Of a stretch of 46,796 bases of DNA, positions 1 through 7,800 are shown one piece after another. The DNA is from Provencibacterium sp. (GTDB lineage: Bacteria > Bacillota > Clostridia > Oscillospirales > Ruminococcaceae). The stretch spans positions 1 through 46,796 of the forward strand of contig JAAWAN010000015.1 in the NCBI GenBank assembly GCA_022792175.1, written 5' to 3'. The translations under genes were made by a program, and so were the position numbers. Every line of letters begins with the position of its first letter. Position 1 is the stretch's first letter. The notes below the pieces were generated by a model. The model was given only the letters and a program-made list of their open reading frames with translations, was not told where the DNA came from and did no database searches.

Positions 1-293
1 GACAATACTTCTACAATCAAGTCCGGCACGCCGAAAACGCCCTTGCGCTTGATTATCTCTTTTTTGCAGATAATCATAACGTCAGGAATAACGCGGTCCT
101 TCTCGGATAAATAAACATCTGTACCGTCTGCAAAGGGTTCACAGGTTTTTCCGCGCAGGTATCCCATAAAGGCAAAGAAGATATTTCCAATTACCCGGTT
201 ATGATTTACCGTAGGCCGCGGGGACATTAGAACAACCCTTCCGTTTAGCATTTCGTCCCGGATTTCCTCTTGATATGCCAGATTATCAGCCAT
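1..293 (-). CDS. Uma2-family (DUF820) nuclease-like protein, cut by window edge
   Basis: Reading down from an ATG at 293 gives an open frame that runs off the left edge (about 97 codons visible). It has the N-terminal half of the Uma2/DUF820 family, a restriction-endonuclease-like (PD-(D/E)XK) fold of unclear substrate. Visible hallmarks are a basic start, the PRPTVNHN segment, ADGTDVYL, the PDVMIIC strand and the VPDLIVEVLS strand typical of the family core. A good ribosome-binding site (GGAGG) lies 9 nt upstream. The gene sits just downstream of a small broken gene and an XRE repressor, a usual setting in integrated elements. The C-terminus is outside the window, so completeness cannot be judged. 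Family assignment is fairly secure; a cellular function is not known. Confidence 0.75.
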   Translation of the reverse strand, partial: MADNLAYQEEIRDEMLNGRVVLMSPRPTVNHNRVIGNIFFAFMGYLRGKTCEPFADGTDVYLSEKDRVIPDVMIICKKEIIKRKGVFGVPDLIVEVL

Positions 294-633
294 AATATGA
301 AACCTCCAGTCCTTGATTTTGCCGCCTGTTCACGCAGGCGTTTTTTATTGCTTTCGATAAATCCCGCGAATTGCCGCATGATGCCGGACAGCAGCGGGGC
401 GGTTTGGGAATCGGCGGTAAAATCCCGCACATAGGCCAGAGCCGCGCCGGTTCGCTCCACAGTACAAAGCCGTCTTTGTCATAGTTAGTTTGCAGATAGG
501 CAACGCTTTCTTGAATCCTTGCCGCAAATGTAGAATAACTAAAAAGCATCCATCCATTTTTAGGAGGGATAGCGCAGGGGTTGACGGGAAGTGCAGATAT
601 GCCTTGTTCAAGTAAAAAGAATATTGCCGCCAC
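245..633 (-). pseudogene. Small hypothetical gene, apparently frameshifted
   Basis: Two overlapping minus-strand frames together look like one protein. From a GTG at 633 one frame reads AAIFFLLEQGISALP... down to ...NYDKDGFVLW near 462. After that the convincing coding frame is another one, reading ERTGAALAYVRDFTAD...KKRLREQAAKSRTGG to about 310, just before the Uma2 ribosome-binding site. A single-base change near 460 would join them into roughly 110 residues. I do not recognise the family. It lies immediately after the XRE gene stop (651), suggesting one minus-strand element operon. Alternatives are a sequencing error or two tiny independent genes. Confidence 0.4.
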
Positions 634-650
634 GTCATAGATGCCCTACG

Positions 651-1166
651 TCACATTCCGTCTTTATCATCCGTAGCGGAAAGCGTGTTGTTAAACCGTT
701 CCGCAGCTTCAGCAAGGCCGGAAGCATCACCCCTACGGGCCGCAAAGGGCAATGCGTGTTCCTTATCATATTCTGCCCGAAATTCCTTGTATGCGGCTTC
801 ATCGGTGGTTAGCGTGTCTATCAGGTTGCGGACGTAGGTTTTTATAACCGCCCGTTCCTCCGGTTTCATTTTCAGGAAACCTTCAATTAGAACTTTCTCG
901 AAAGCGTCAATCCCGTATTCGCTGGAAAGCTGGGAAACAATCGTTGAATCGGTTTCAAGAAACATTTCCCCGGTTCCGTTACGGAGCCAGTCTTCCCGGA
1001 CCCCGTATTTTTCACAGATTAGAATAATTGTGCGGTCAGTAGCGTTTCTTACTCCGCTTTCAATTTGACCTAATGAGGATTGACGCAACCCAACTTTTTC
1101 ACCGAAATCCGTTTGATTTAGGCCGGTTTCCTTTCTAATCGAGCGTATGCGTTCGCCTATTGTCAA
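651..1166 (-). CDS. XRE-family repressor of the left-hand element
   Basis: 171-residue protein with an N-terminal Cro/C1-type helix-turn-helix at about residues 5-60 (RIRSIRKETGLNQTDFGEKVGL, then IESGVRNATDRTI), followed by a helical acidic tail rich in E, K and A. It has no LexA-type serine protease signature, so it is not a self-cleaving repressor of the classical kind. The start is TTG at 1166 with GGAG 9 nt upstream. A sigma-A-type promoter (TTGCAA, 16 nt, TATGAT) lies at 1191-1218, and a divergent promoter points the other way at 1239-1267. Paired inverted repeats sit between each -35 and -10, consistent with autoregulation of a phage or ICE-like switch. Likely role: control of the adjacent mobile-element genes. 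Confidence 0.8.
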   Translation of the reverse strand: MTIGERIRSIRKETGLNQTDFGEKVGLRQSSLGQIESGVRNATDRTIILICEKYGVREDWLRNGTGEMFLETDSTIVSQLSSEYGIDAFEKVLIEGFLKMKPEERAVIKTYVRNLIDTLTTDEAAYKEFRAEYDKEHALPFAARRGDASGLAEAAERFNNTLSATDDKDGM

Positions 1167-1190
1167 ACTGCAACATCTCCTTATATGTCC

Positions 1191-1267
1191 ATCATATCAC
1201 AAAAATATCCCATTGCAATAATTGTTTTCAGAAACCCTTTGACATACTCAATGTAATGGGATATTAT
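1191..1267. promoter_or_regulatory. Divergent promoters with inverted operator-like repeats
   Basis: Minus promoter: -35 TTGCAA (1213-1218), 16-nt spacer, -10 TATGAT (1191-1196). Plus promoter: -35 TTGACA (1239-1244), 17-nt spacer, -10 TATTAT (1262-1267). A perfect 10-bp inverted repeat, ATATCCCATT at 1205-1214 and AATGGGATAT at 1255-1264, places one arm inside each promoter. This is the geometry expected for a repressor that controls both directions. Confidence 0.7.
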
Positions 1268-1345
1268 AATAGTGTAAAGGGAAATTTTGGTAATGCAAAG
1301 GGTTGTTATGCAGTCCGCCCACGCGCTGAAAGGGGGAGGAACGGT

Positions 1346-1617
1346 TTGGACGAAAAAAGAAACGCCGAGCCGGGGAGCAGCCCGACACGGCGCAGGATGA
1401 ACTAAACAGCCATTTTTCCGAAACAGAAGGAAAGGTTGCGGAATCCATTGCCCAATATATGCAGCGTTATCCATTCAAGAAAGCGCATGAGCTGTATGAA
1501 TCCGTCATATTGACAATGCAGCTTTTGAATGAGGTAAAGGCCGCAGGAGTCAAGGAAGAAAGGGCATGGGAGGTTTTAACCCTTTCGTCGGCGATAGACT
1601 GCCATAACAGGGGTTAA
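1346..1617 (+). pseudogene. Small element gene, apparently frameshifted
   Basis: A TTG at 1346 follows a strong ribosome-binding site (GGGGGAGGA) and the plus promoter at 1239-1267, but its frame stops at 1405 after 19 codons. A neighbouring frame, open from 1330, reads ...DELNSHFSETEGKVAESIAQYMQRYPFKKAHELYESVILTMQLLNEVK... to a TAA at 1615-1617. It has convincing amino-acid composition but no good start codon of its own. A one-base change near 1395 would fuse them into a protein of about 90 residues. The family is not recognised; the content is helical and charged. Confidence 0.35.
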
Positions 1618-1731
1618 GGGTTCACGACAACGCCCCATATCAATGAATCATTCTTTGCTAATTTGATTTGTTGCGATTTCTCTAACTGTTCAAGGCCCCA
1701 TTCAAGGAATTCTTTACTCCACCAAACAGTC

Positions 1732-1760
1732 AAAGTCCGAACCCAATGGGTTCGGACTTT
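1732..1760. terminator. Perfect 13-bp hairpin
   Basis: Arms 1732-1744 and 1748-1760 (AAAGTCCGAACCC and its complement) are separated by a 3-nt loop. There is no clean T-run on either side, so it may be a terminator or a recombination or protein-binding site. Confidence 0.5.
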
Positions 1761-1791
1761 GCATTTTCAGCTTTACCAAAAAGAGTCAAAT

Positions 1792-1858
1792 GAACACATT
1801 TGCCTGCTGTTTATACCGCAGAAAATGTGTTCGTTTTGGTTTATTCTTTTTTTATCTC
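1792..1858 (+). terminator. Hairpin followed by T-rich tract
   Basis: Arms GAACACATTT (1792-1801) and AAATGTGTTC (1823-1832) enclose an inner CTGC/GCAG stem. They are followed by GTTTTGGTTTATTCTTTTTTTAT, a plausible plus-strand intrinsic terminator. Confidence 0.55.
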
Positions 1859-1895
1859 AGACGGCTGAGGAAATTACTGCAATAAATGGGCAATG

Positions 1896-1947
1896 CCCGG
1901 TGTGCTTCTCTACCCAAGAAAGCGCACCGGGTATTTTTATATTCTTT
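1896..1947 (+). terminator. Hairpin with T-rich 3' side
   Basis: CCCGGTGTGC (1896-1905) pairs, with a mismatch, with GCGCACCGGG (1922-1931), extended inward by TTCT/AGAA. TATTTTTATATTCTTT follows. Likely a terminator for plus-strand transcription. Confidence 0.45.
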
Positions 1948-2242
1948 GACAAGTTTTTGAAATGCTGATCTTCTCTCTTCAAATGTACTAAATTCCAACC
2001 TCCAATATGATTGCCGCTGTATGGGAAGTATGTAATAATCAAGAAGATACCGGTTTCTCGGTAGAAGACAAAAAGAGGCCGCCACTATCTCGACAAATAT
2101 TCGTGTCATATATTCCATATACTTCCTATTTTGTCCAAAAATTTATCTACATTTTTCGACTTTTTTCAAAAACGCGAACATATCGTTCGTCGACTTTGGT
2201 TTGTAATTGGAATATTCTTCCTCTATATAAAGGAGGGATAAT

Positions 2243-2491
2243 ATGAGAATCGAGCCAAAATACCGGCGGGCACTAGGGGCTGCCATCCGCAAAACGCGTA
2301 AAAGCCATAATCTGACACAGGAAGAGCTTTCTGAGTTGGTTGGCCTCTCTCCCCGGTGGATACAGAAGATAGAAAGCGGGCGATCTAATCCTAACTGGTT
2401 CCATCTTCTACAGATAATGGCTGTTTTAAAGATTGAACCTACCGAACTGGCAAGGGAGGTAGGGATGGATGTTCCTGTATCTGCCGGTTAA
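2243..2491 (+). CDS. Small XRE-family transcriptional regulator
   Basis: 82-residue protein that is almost entirely one Cro/C1-type helix-turn-helix: LGAAIRKTRKSHNLTQEELSELVGLSPRWIQKIESGRSNPNWFHLLQIMAVLKI spans roughly residues 10-65. The start ATG at 2243 has an excellent ribosome-binding site (AAAGGAGGG). There is no sensor domain, so it would act as a simple DNA-binding repressor or partner. The stop lies inside the next gene (23-nt overlap), which implies translational coupling with the DUF6514-like protein. The pair probably forms a two-gene regulatory unit; the target is unknown. Confidence 0.85.
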   Translation: MRIEPKYRRALGAAIRKTRKSHNLTQEELSELVGLSPRWIQKIESGRSNPNWFHLLQIMAVLKIEPTELAREVGMDVPVSAG

Positions 2492-2696
2492 GGAAGAACT
2501 GCACTCCCCTGAATTGGGCTGCTACCGCTCCTTCGGGATTGCAGCCTTTTGGGTATCAGATGGGCGGATGAAAAGAATGGAATTTGTTTCGGACGTTTCT
2601 ACTTTGGAAACGGTGGTTTCTCTTCTCGCCTGCCGCTGTACAAAAAACCAGCTCTACCCGCTCCACCTTCTGAATGTTATCGAAGACGTTTTATAA
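2469..2696 (+). CDS. DUF6514-like small protein
   Basis: 75 residues starting at an ATG at 2469 with GGAGGTAGGG just upstream, overlapping the XRE gene end in another frame. The sequence has the feel of the clostridial DUF6514 family: SPELGCYRSFGIAAF (compact beta region), a middle VSDVSTLETVV segment, then a conserved C-terminal NQLYPLHLLNVIEDVL helix. The family's function is unknown. Members commonly sit next to small XRE regulators, so a modulator of that regulator is a reasonable guess but only a guess. A strong terminator follows at 2701-2743. Confidence 0.7.
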   Translation: MFLYLPVKEELHSPELGCYRSFGIAAFWVSDGRMKRMEFVSDVSTLETVVSLLACRCTKNQLYPLHLLNVIEDVL

Positions 2697-2700
2697 CGAA

Positions 2701-2743
2701 AAAATCCCGGCAGGCTTTTCCTAAAGAGACCCGCCGGGATTTT
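2701..2743 (+). terminator. Intrinsic terminator after the XRE/DUF6514 pair
   Basis: AAAATCCCGGC (2701-2711) pairs perfectly with GCCGGGATTTT (2733-2743), so the U-tract is built into the 3' arm. It can work in both directions. Confidence 0.85.
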
Positions 2744-3117
2744 ACTGTATGGTCATTTTCAGCTTTTCTACCCGCGCTTTCATCTCCCCCGGCCCGCTGC
2801 CTGTGCAGCCGCCACATGCTGCCCTCTCACCGCTTAGTCGCTGCCTATTCCAAACACACCCGCAAAAAGGCCCCTGTCAACCGCATGGCACTGAATCCAA
2901 CCTCCCTTTCCGCTGGCCGGTATAAAGGACAAAACAGCGTTTATCATAGCCTCGGCGCGGTGCCCGCGCTTGACAGAGAAAAGGCCGCAGCGTCTGTCAG
3001 AAGCTGATTTTGCCCTGCCAGCAGAAGCCTTTCCCTGTGAAAACACCCGGACCGCAGGAAACATGCAATATCTTTCTTAAACAGAACAGCAGGCAAAAAC
3101 AAAATTCTCTCCCCCTC
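2744..3117. other. Gene-free interval
   Basis: About 370 nt between the terminator and the LacI promoter. Several open frames cross it, but none has a ribosome-binding site or a recognisable product. I see no gene or strong structure here. Confidence 0.5.
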
Positions 3118-3166
3118 TTGCATATTGGAAAAAAATGCGCTATACTGTCCTTGGTTAATCGTATAA
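3118..3166 (+). promoter_or_regulatory. Promoter and candidate operator of the LacI-ABC operon
   Basis: -35 TTGCAT (3118-3123), 17-nt spacer, -10 TATACT (3141-3146). Just downstream, at 3155-3166, TTAATCGTATAA is an imperfect palindrome with a central CG, the usual form of a LacI-family operator. Its position over the start of the transcript suggests autorepression. Confidence 0.65.
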
Positions 3167-3185
3167 CTTGAAAGAAGGGATTGGG

Positions 3186-4211
3186 ATGGGGAAGGTCACT
3201 GCCGCTGATATTGCCAAAATCTGCGGCGTTTCCCAGGCTACCGTTTCCTATGTGCTCAACGACCGGCCGGATAAGAGCATCAGCCCGGCCACGCGCGAGA
3301 AGATTCTCGCCGCCGCCCATGCGCTCAGCTATCATCCGGATGCCGGCGCGCGGGGCATGCGTACCCGCAAGGCGATGTCCATCGGCGTTATCGTCGGACA
3401 GGACTCCACCTCGCTTTCCTTCAACAAGACACTCAGAGGAATCCAGCGGGTGCTCTATCAAAACGGCTACAGCATCACCCTGCTGCCGGATGAGGAGGCA
3501 AGCGAGCAGGCAAAATATGTCGCCTACTATCTCTCCCGGCGCATTGACGGGCTGCTCTTTCTTTATATGACGCTGGATCTTGCCGCCGTGGAGCTGCTCG
3601 GAAAATACGAGCTCCCCTATCTGGTCATCAATGAGGCGGGCATTACCGGCTGCGGAATCCATCTGCACACCGGGCTACGCACCGTTATCCGCCAGTGCGT
3701 CGGCTATTGCAGGCGGCACGATTTTCAGCGCATCGCTTATTTCAGCTTCGGCAGCGCAGTGCGCAACCCCGCCGTAACGCGCAAAATTGAGCTGCTGCGG
3801 GAATATTTTCTGCAGGACTATCCGCTGGCCGCGCTGACTGAAGAGGTTTTCCCACGCGGTATGGAGGATGAAGCGCTCTGCTCAGCGGTAGATGAGGCGC
3901 TCGGGCGCCTGCAGCCCCAGGTCGTTTTCACACCGCTGCCCCGGCTGACGATGATTACCGAGGGACAGATTCTGCGCCGGCATTTTGAGCTTCCGCAGAA
4001 TATCAAGCTGATTTCTCTTTACGATTCGTGGTATTTTAAGGAGCTCTATCCCACCGTTACCCATCTGGAATTTCCTTTAAGCGAAATGGGCGAATATGCC
4101 TGCGAATGCCTGCTGGCGGCACTGGGCCAGACGCAGCCCCCTTCGCGCGGCTTCTCCTGCTCGCTTTGGGTCGGGATGTCCACACTGGATGAAGGAGGAG
4201 AAAACTTTTGA
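3186..4211 (+). CDS. LacI-family transcriptional regulator
   Basis: 341 residues. The N-terminal LacI helix-turn-helix is at residues 3-25 (VTAADIAKICGVSQATVSYVLN) with hinge helix around 45-60. The periplasmic-binding-protein-like effector domain starts near SIGVIVGQD. The ATG at 3186 is chosen because GAAGGG lies 6 nt upstream; an in-frame TTG at 3168 is less well placed. The last bases overlap the TTG start of the ABC gene, so regulator and exporter are translated together. LacI proteins usually sense sugars or nucleosides and repress catabolic genes, so control of an exporter is uncommon and points to a sugar-containing or nucleoside-like substrate or signal. The effector cannot be read from sequence. 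Confidence 0.9.
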   Translation: MGKVTAADIAKICGVSQATVSYVLNDRPDKSISPATREKILAAAHALSYHPDAGARGMRTRKAMSIGVIVGQDSTSLSFNKTLRGIQRVLYQNGYSITLLPDEEASEQAKYVAYYLSRRIDGLLFLYMTLDLAAVELLGKYELPYLVINEAGITGCGIHLHTGLRTVIRQCVGYCRRHDFQRIAYFSFGSAVRNPAVTRKIELLREYFLQDYPLAALTEEVFPRGMEDEALCSAVDEALGRLQPQVVFTPLPRLTMITEGQILRRHFELPQNIKLISLYDSWYFKELYPTVTHLEFPLSEMGEYACECLLAALGQTQPPSRGFSCSLWVGMSTLDEGGENF

Positions 4212-5947
4212 AAAAACTTTACCCCTTTTTCGCCCCGTTTGTGAAATGGATTCTGCTGGGTATGCTACTTAAAGGCATCGGCTCGGTGGCCGATATTCTG
4301 CTGCCGCTGCTGCTTTCCGCCATTGTGGATGAAGGCATCGCCCATCGCGATATCCCGCTCATGCGCACCACCTGCATCCAGATGCTTCTGGTCACCCTGA
4401 TTGGCTTTGGCGCCACCCTCTGGTCGCACTATCTGGCTACCCACACCTCCCAGCGGGTGGGCCAGCGCATCCGCGACCGGCTGTATGCCCACCTGCAGAC
4501 CCTTTCTCTGGAGGATGAGGAGCGCTTTTCCACCGCTACGCTGACCACCCGCGTGACCTACGATGTCGAACAGATTATGAATTTCGTTTCCAAGCTTATG
4601 CGCATGCTGGTACGCACCCTGCTGCTGGGAGCAGGCGGCGTGGCAATGTGTATGCTGATAGATTCCCATCTGACCATCACGCTGCTTATTATGATGCTTA
4701 TCATCCTCTTCTCCAGCAGCTTTATCTACCGGCTGACCCACCGGCTCTACCGGCGGGTTCAGGAGGGGCTCGACCTCTCCTCCAACATTGTGCGCGAGAG
4801 CATATCCGGTATTAAAACCATCAAGGCGTTCGACCAGCTGGGCCGCGAACAGGCACGCTTCAGCGAGCAGGCGGCCATCGTCCGGGATAATGAGGTGCAT
4901 GCCGGAACGATTTCCGCCATCCTCTCCCCCTCCATCACCCTTTTTTCCAATATCGGCCTGTGCGCTTTGCTGCTGGTGGCCGGCAGCCGGATTCATGACG
5001 GATATATGGAACTCGGACAGCTCATTGCCATCGTCAGCTATCTCAACATGGTGGTGCATTCGATGAACAACATCCCCCGCCTGTTTATCAACTTCTCCCG
5101 CGCCAGCGCCAGCGCCGGGCGGATAAACGAGCTGCTGGAAACGGTTTCCCGGCCGCCGGAAAGGCGAAGCGAGGCGGCGGGGACCGACCCCGCGGCCCCC
5201 GCCATCTCCTTTGAAAACGTTTCGTTCACCTATGCTGCCAGCGCCTCCCCCACCCTGCAGAACATCTCCTTCACCGTTGAACGCGGGACGACGGTGGGCA
5301 TCGTCGGCGAGACGGGGGCGGGCAAATCCACCCTCATTCATCTGCTCGCCGGCCTGTATCAGCCGCAGCAGGGGCGCATACGGGTAAACGGGAAGGATAT
5401 CGTCAATTTCGAGCCGGGGGAGCTGCGCCGCTCGGTGAGCGTTGCCCAGCAGCAATACAGCATCTTTACCGCCAGTGTGAAAAAAAACATCCTGCTGGAT
5501 GAAGAAGAGGATAAAGAGCGGTTGGAAATGGCCATCCACCAGGCGCAGCTGCAGGGCTTCATCGGCTCGCTGGAAAAGGGGGTCGATACTGAAATCAACC
5601 AGGCGGGAAGCAATCTCTCCGGCGGGCAGCGGCAGCGGCTGAATGTGGCGCGCATTTTCTACAGCGATGCGGATATCCTCGTTTTTGACGATGTCACCAG
5701 CGCGCTCGACTACAAGACCAACCTGCACCTGCAAAAGGAGCTGCGCGCCCTGCAGCACAAAAAGACCATTTTGATGATTACCCAGCGACTGAGCGCCATT
5801 GAGCGGGCGGATAAAATTCTGGTGCTCGACCAGGGGCGGATTGCCGGCATCGGCACCCACCGGCAGCTGCTGGAAAGCTGCGCCATCTATCAGGATATCT
5901 ACCGTTCTCAGGAGGAGGTGGAGAGTGTTGAAGAGCCCTGCGCGTGA
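4208..5947 (+). CDS. ABC exporter half-transporter, degenerate-site subunit
   Basis: 579 residues. The N-terminal six-helix exporter domain covers about residues 1-310, the nucleotide-binding domain 330-579. Walker A is GETGAGKST (about 366-374) and the signature is a canonical LSGGQ (about 468-472). The residue after the Walker B Asp, normally the catalytic Glu, is Asp (D495 in VFDDVTSALD), and the H-loop His is replaced by Gln (Q526 in MITQRLS). Both changes mark the degenerate-site partner of heterodimeric exporters such as TM287/288, LmrCD and BmrCD. Start TTG 4208 is preceded by GGAGGAG. It must pair with the next gene. Expected in the plasma membrane, exporting drugs, lipids or peptides; substrate unknown. 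Confidence 0.92.
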   Translation: MKKLYPFFAPFVKWILLGMLLKGIGSVADILLPLLLSAIVDEGIAHRDIPLMRTTCIQMLLVTLIGFGATLWSHYLATHTSQRVGQRIRDRLYAHLQTLSLEDEERFSTATLTTRVTYDVEQIMNFVSKLMRMLVRTLLLGAGGVAMCMLIDSHLTITLLIMMLIILFSSSFIYRLTHRLYRRVQEGLDLSSNIVRESISGIKTIKAFDQLGREQARFSEQAAIVRDNEVHAGTISAILSPSITLFSNIGLCALLLVAGSRIHDGYMELGQLIAIVSYLNMVVHSMNNIPRLFINFSRASASAGRINELLETVSRPPERRSEAAGTDPAAPAISFENVSFTYAASASPTLQNISFTVERGTTVGIVGETGAGKSTLIHLLAGLYQPQQGRIRVNGKDIVNFEPGELRRSVSVAQQQYSIFTASVKKNILLDEEEDKERLEMAIHQAQLQGFIGSLEKGVDTEINQAGSNLSGGQRQRLNVARIFYSDADILVFDDVTSALDYKTNLHLQKELRALQHKKTILMITQRLSAIERADKILVLDQGRIAGIGTHRQLLESCAIYQDIYRSQEEVESVEEPCA

Positions 5948-7736
5948 ATTTAAAGGCGGCGGACGCTTTGGCGCCTCTGAGCAGAAGGTGCCGCTGCGCG
6001 GCGGCATCCGTGCGCTCTGGCGGCTGATGCTCCCCTATATCCGTGCCTACAAATGGAATTTTCTGCTGATCATCGCTCTGGTGATTATCTCCAACCTTAT
6101 CCTGCTGTGTATCCCGACCTACACAGGGCAGGTGGTGGATGCCATCGGTCTCGGACAGGGGCAGGTGGATTTTCCCGCCATCTACCGCTTTACGGGCATG
6201 ATTCTGCTCTTTTCGCTCATCGGCTGGCTGCTCGAGGTGGTGCGCAATACGCTGATGACCCGCGTTACCCAGCGCATTATCTTCGAGCTGCGCCTGTCGG
6301 TATTCGGCCACCTGCTGCACCTGCCGCTCTGTTTTCTGGAATCGAACACCAAGGGCGACCTCATCAGCCGCATTTCGATGGATATCGACCAGATCAGCGA
6401 AACGATTACCTCGGATGTTATCACCACCCTCACCGGCCTTATCACCATTCTGGGCGCACTGGTGATGATGGTGCGCCTGAGCCCGGCGCTCTGCGCCATC
6501 TTTTTAATCATCATCCCGCTGATTATTTTAACGGCGCGCTTTATCAGCCGGCGCTCCCGCCGCCTCTTCCGGCAGAAAAAGATTCAGTTTGCCCAGCTGT
6601 CGGCGCACGCCGAGGAGATGATTACCGCCCAGAAAACGGTCAAGCTTTTCGGGCTGGAGGAATATAACCGCAAAACCTATGAAGGGCTCAGCGCCGACTA
6701 CGAAAAGGCCGGGCAGGAGGCGGAATTCTCCTCCAGCCAGATGATGCCCTCAATGAACGGCTTTAATAATTTCTCCTTTGTGCTGATTTCCGTGCTGGGA
6801 GGACTTCTTTTCCTCAGTGGGAAAATCAGCATCGGCAGCATCTCCAGCTTCATCATCTACTCCAAAAAGTTCACCTCCCCCATCACCGAAATTGCCAATC
6901 TGTATGGCACCTTCCAGTCCGCCCTCTCCTCCTGCGACCGGATTAACTTTCTCCTCTCCCAGCCGGAGGAGCAGGACCTGGGCACCGCTGAGCCGGAAGC
7001 GCTGCGGGGCGAGGTGCGGTTTCAGGATGTCTCTTTCTCCTATGAGCCCGGCATGCCGGTTCTGGAGCATATCTCGTTTCATGCGGCGCCCGGGGAGAAG
7101 ATTGCCATTGTCGGGGAGACCGGCTCCGGCAAGACAACGCTGATGAACCTGCTGCTGCGCTTTTATAACTGCGAAAGCGGCCGCATTCTGATTGACGGGA
7201 TGGATATCCGCTCGCTGCCGCTGCGCCGGTTGCGGCGCAGCTTTGCGCTGGTGCTGCAGGAAAACTTCATCTTCGAAATGAGTATCGAGGAGAACATCGA
7301 CTATGCCGCCCATTCGGGCGACCGGGAGCGCATCCGGCAGGCGGCGCGCGAGGTGGAGATGGATGCGTATATCTCCTCGCTGCCCGAGGGCTACCATACC
7401 CCGCTCTCCGGCGACAGCGACAAGCTTTCCCAGGGGCAGCGGCAGCTGCTGACCATTGCCCGGGCGCTGATGGTGCACCCCCAGCTGTTTATCTTCGATG
7501 AGGCCACTTCCTCGGTCGATACCCGGACCGAGCAGCGGGTAAAGGAGGTCATGGACCGGGTGATGGCGGGAAAAACCTCGTTTGTCATCGCCCACCGGCT
7601 TTCCACCATTCTCAGCGCCGACCGCATCCTCGTCATTCAGGATGGGCGGCTCATCGAGCAGGGCACCCACCGCGAGCTGCTCGAAAAACGCGGTACCTAC
7701 TATGAGATGTATCAAAGCCAGTTCGCTTCCATCTGA
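5925..7736 (+). CDS. ABC exporter half-transporter, catalytic-site subunit
   Basis: 603 residues if GTG 5925 is the start (GGAGGAGG 6 nt upstream; TTG 5928 is an equal alternative), overlapping the previous stop. Transmembrane domain to about residue 340, nucleotide-binding domain after it. Walker A GETGSGKTT at 397-405, Walker B FIFDEATSSVD with the catalytic Glu at 526, and H-loop His at 557 (AHRLST) are all intact. The signature is LSQGQ (501-505) instead of LSGGQ. In heterodimeric exporters this altered signature faces the degenerate Walker site of the partner, exactly matching the preceding gene. The two therefore form one transporter with one active and one degenerate ATP site. Confidence 0.92.
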   Translation: MLKSPAREFKGGGRFGASEQKVPLRGGIRALWRLMLPYIRAYKWNFLLIIALVIISNLILLCIPTYTGQVVDAIGLGQGQVDFPAIYRFTGMILLFSLIGWLLEVVRNTLMTRVTQRIIFELRLSVFGHLLHLPLCFLESNTKGDLISRISMDIDQISETITSDVITTLTGLITILGALVMMVRLSPALCAIFLIIIPLIILTARFISRRSRRLFRQKKIQFAQLSAHAEEMITAQKTVKLFGLEEYNRKTYEGLSADYEKAGQEAEFSSSQMMPSMNGFNNFSFVLISVLGGLLFLSGKISIGSISSFIIYSKKFTSPITEIANLYGTFQSALSSCDRINFLLSQPEEQDLGTAEPEALRGEVRFQDVSFSYEPGMPVLEHISFHAAPGEKIAIVGETGSGKTTLMNLLLRFYNCESGRILIDGMDIRSLPLRRLRRSFALVLQENFIFEMSIEENIDYAAHSGDRERIRQAAREVEMDAYISSLPEGYHTPLSGDSDKLSQGQRQLLTIARALMVHPQLFIFDEATSSVDTRTEQRVKEVMDRVMAGKTSFVIAHRLSTILSADRILVIQDGRLIEQGTHRELLEKRGTYYEMYQSQFASI

Positions 7737-7743
7737 GGAGCGG

Positions 7744-7790
7744 ACAAAAAGGGCGGCAGGCAGGAGTTTTTACCTCCTGTCTGCCGCTTC
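7744..7790 (-). terminator. Terminator between the ABC operon and recX
   Basis: Arms 7753-7766 and 7774-7787 form a 14-bp stem with one wobble pair around a 7-nt loop. On the minus strand the stem is followed by CCCTTTTTG, so it ends recX transcription. It probably also stops the ABC operon. Confidence 0.75.
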
Positions 7791-7800
7791 CCGCAAGCGG

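Larger units (their letters stand above)
1618..2242. other. AT-rich intergenic stretch with three hairpins
   Basis: No convincing complete gene is seen. On the minus strand a short frame ending at 1614-1616 (…WWSKEFLEWGLEQLEKSQQ…) looks like a gene fragment of about 40 codons. Three strong inverted repeats follow (listed separately). The base composition is clearly more AT-rich than the rest of the window, which fits the end of an inserted element. Confidence 0.45.

Noticed and set aside
1852-2118. Open minus-strand frames in the AT-rich interval
   Set aside because: No ribosome-binding site or recognisable product, and they run through the terminator-like hairpin at 1896-1931.
5799-5924. 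N-terminal extension of the second ABC subunit
   Set aside because: It lies wholly within the previous gene in another frame; the GTG/TTG at 5925/5928 has a proper ribosome-binding site.
4265-6007. A very long open frame of about 580 codons antisense to the ABC exporter genes, and similar antisense frames over recA, purF, murC and the activase
   Set aside because: They mirror strongly biased codons of the real genes, lack ribosome-binding sites and domains, and are expected in GC-rich DNA.
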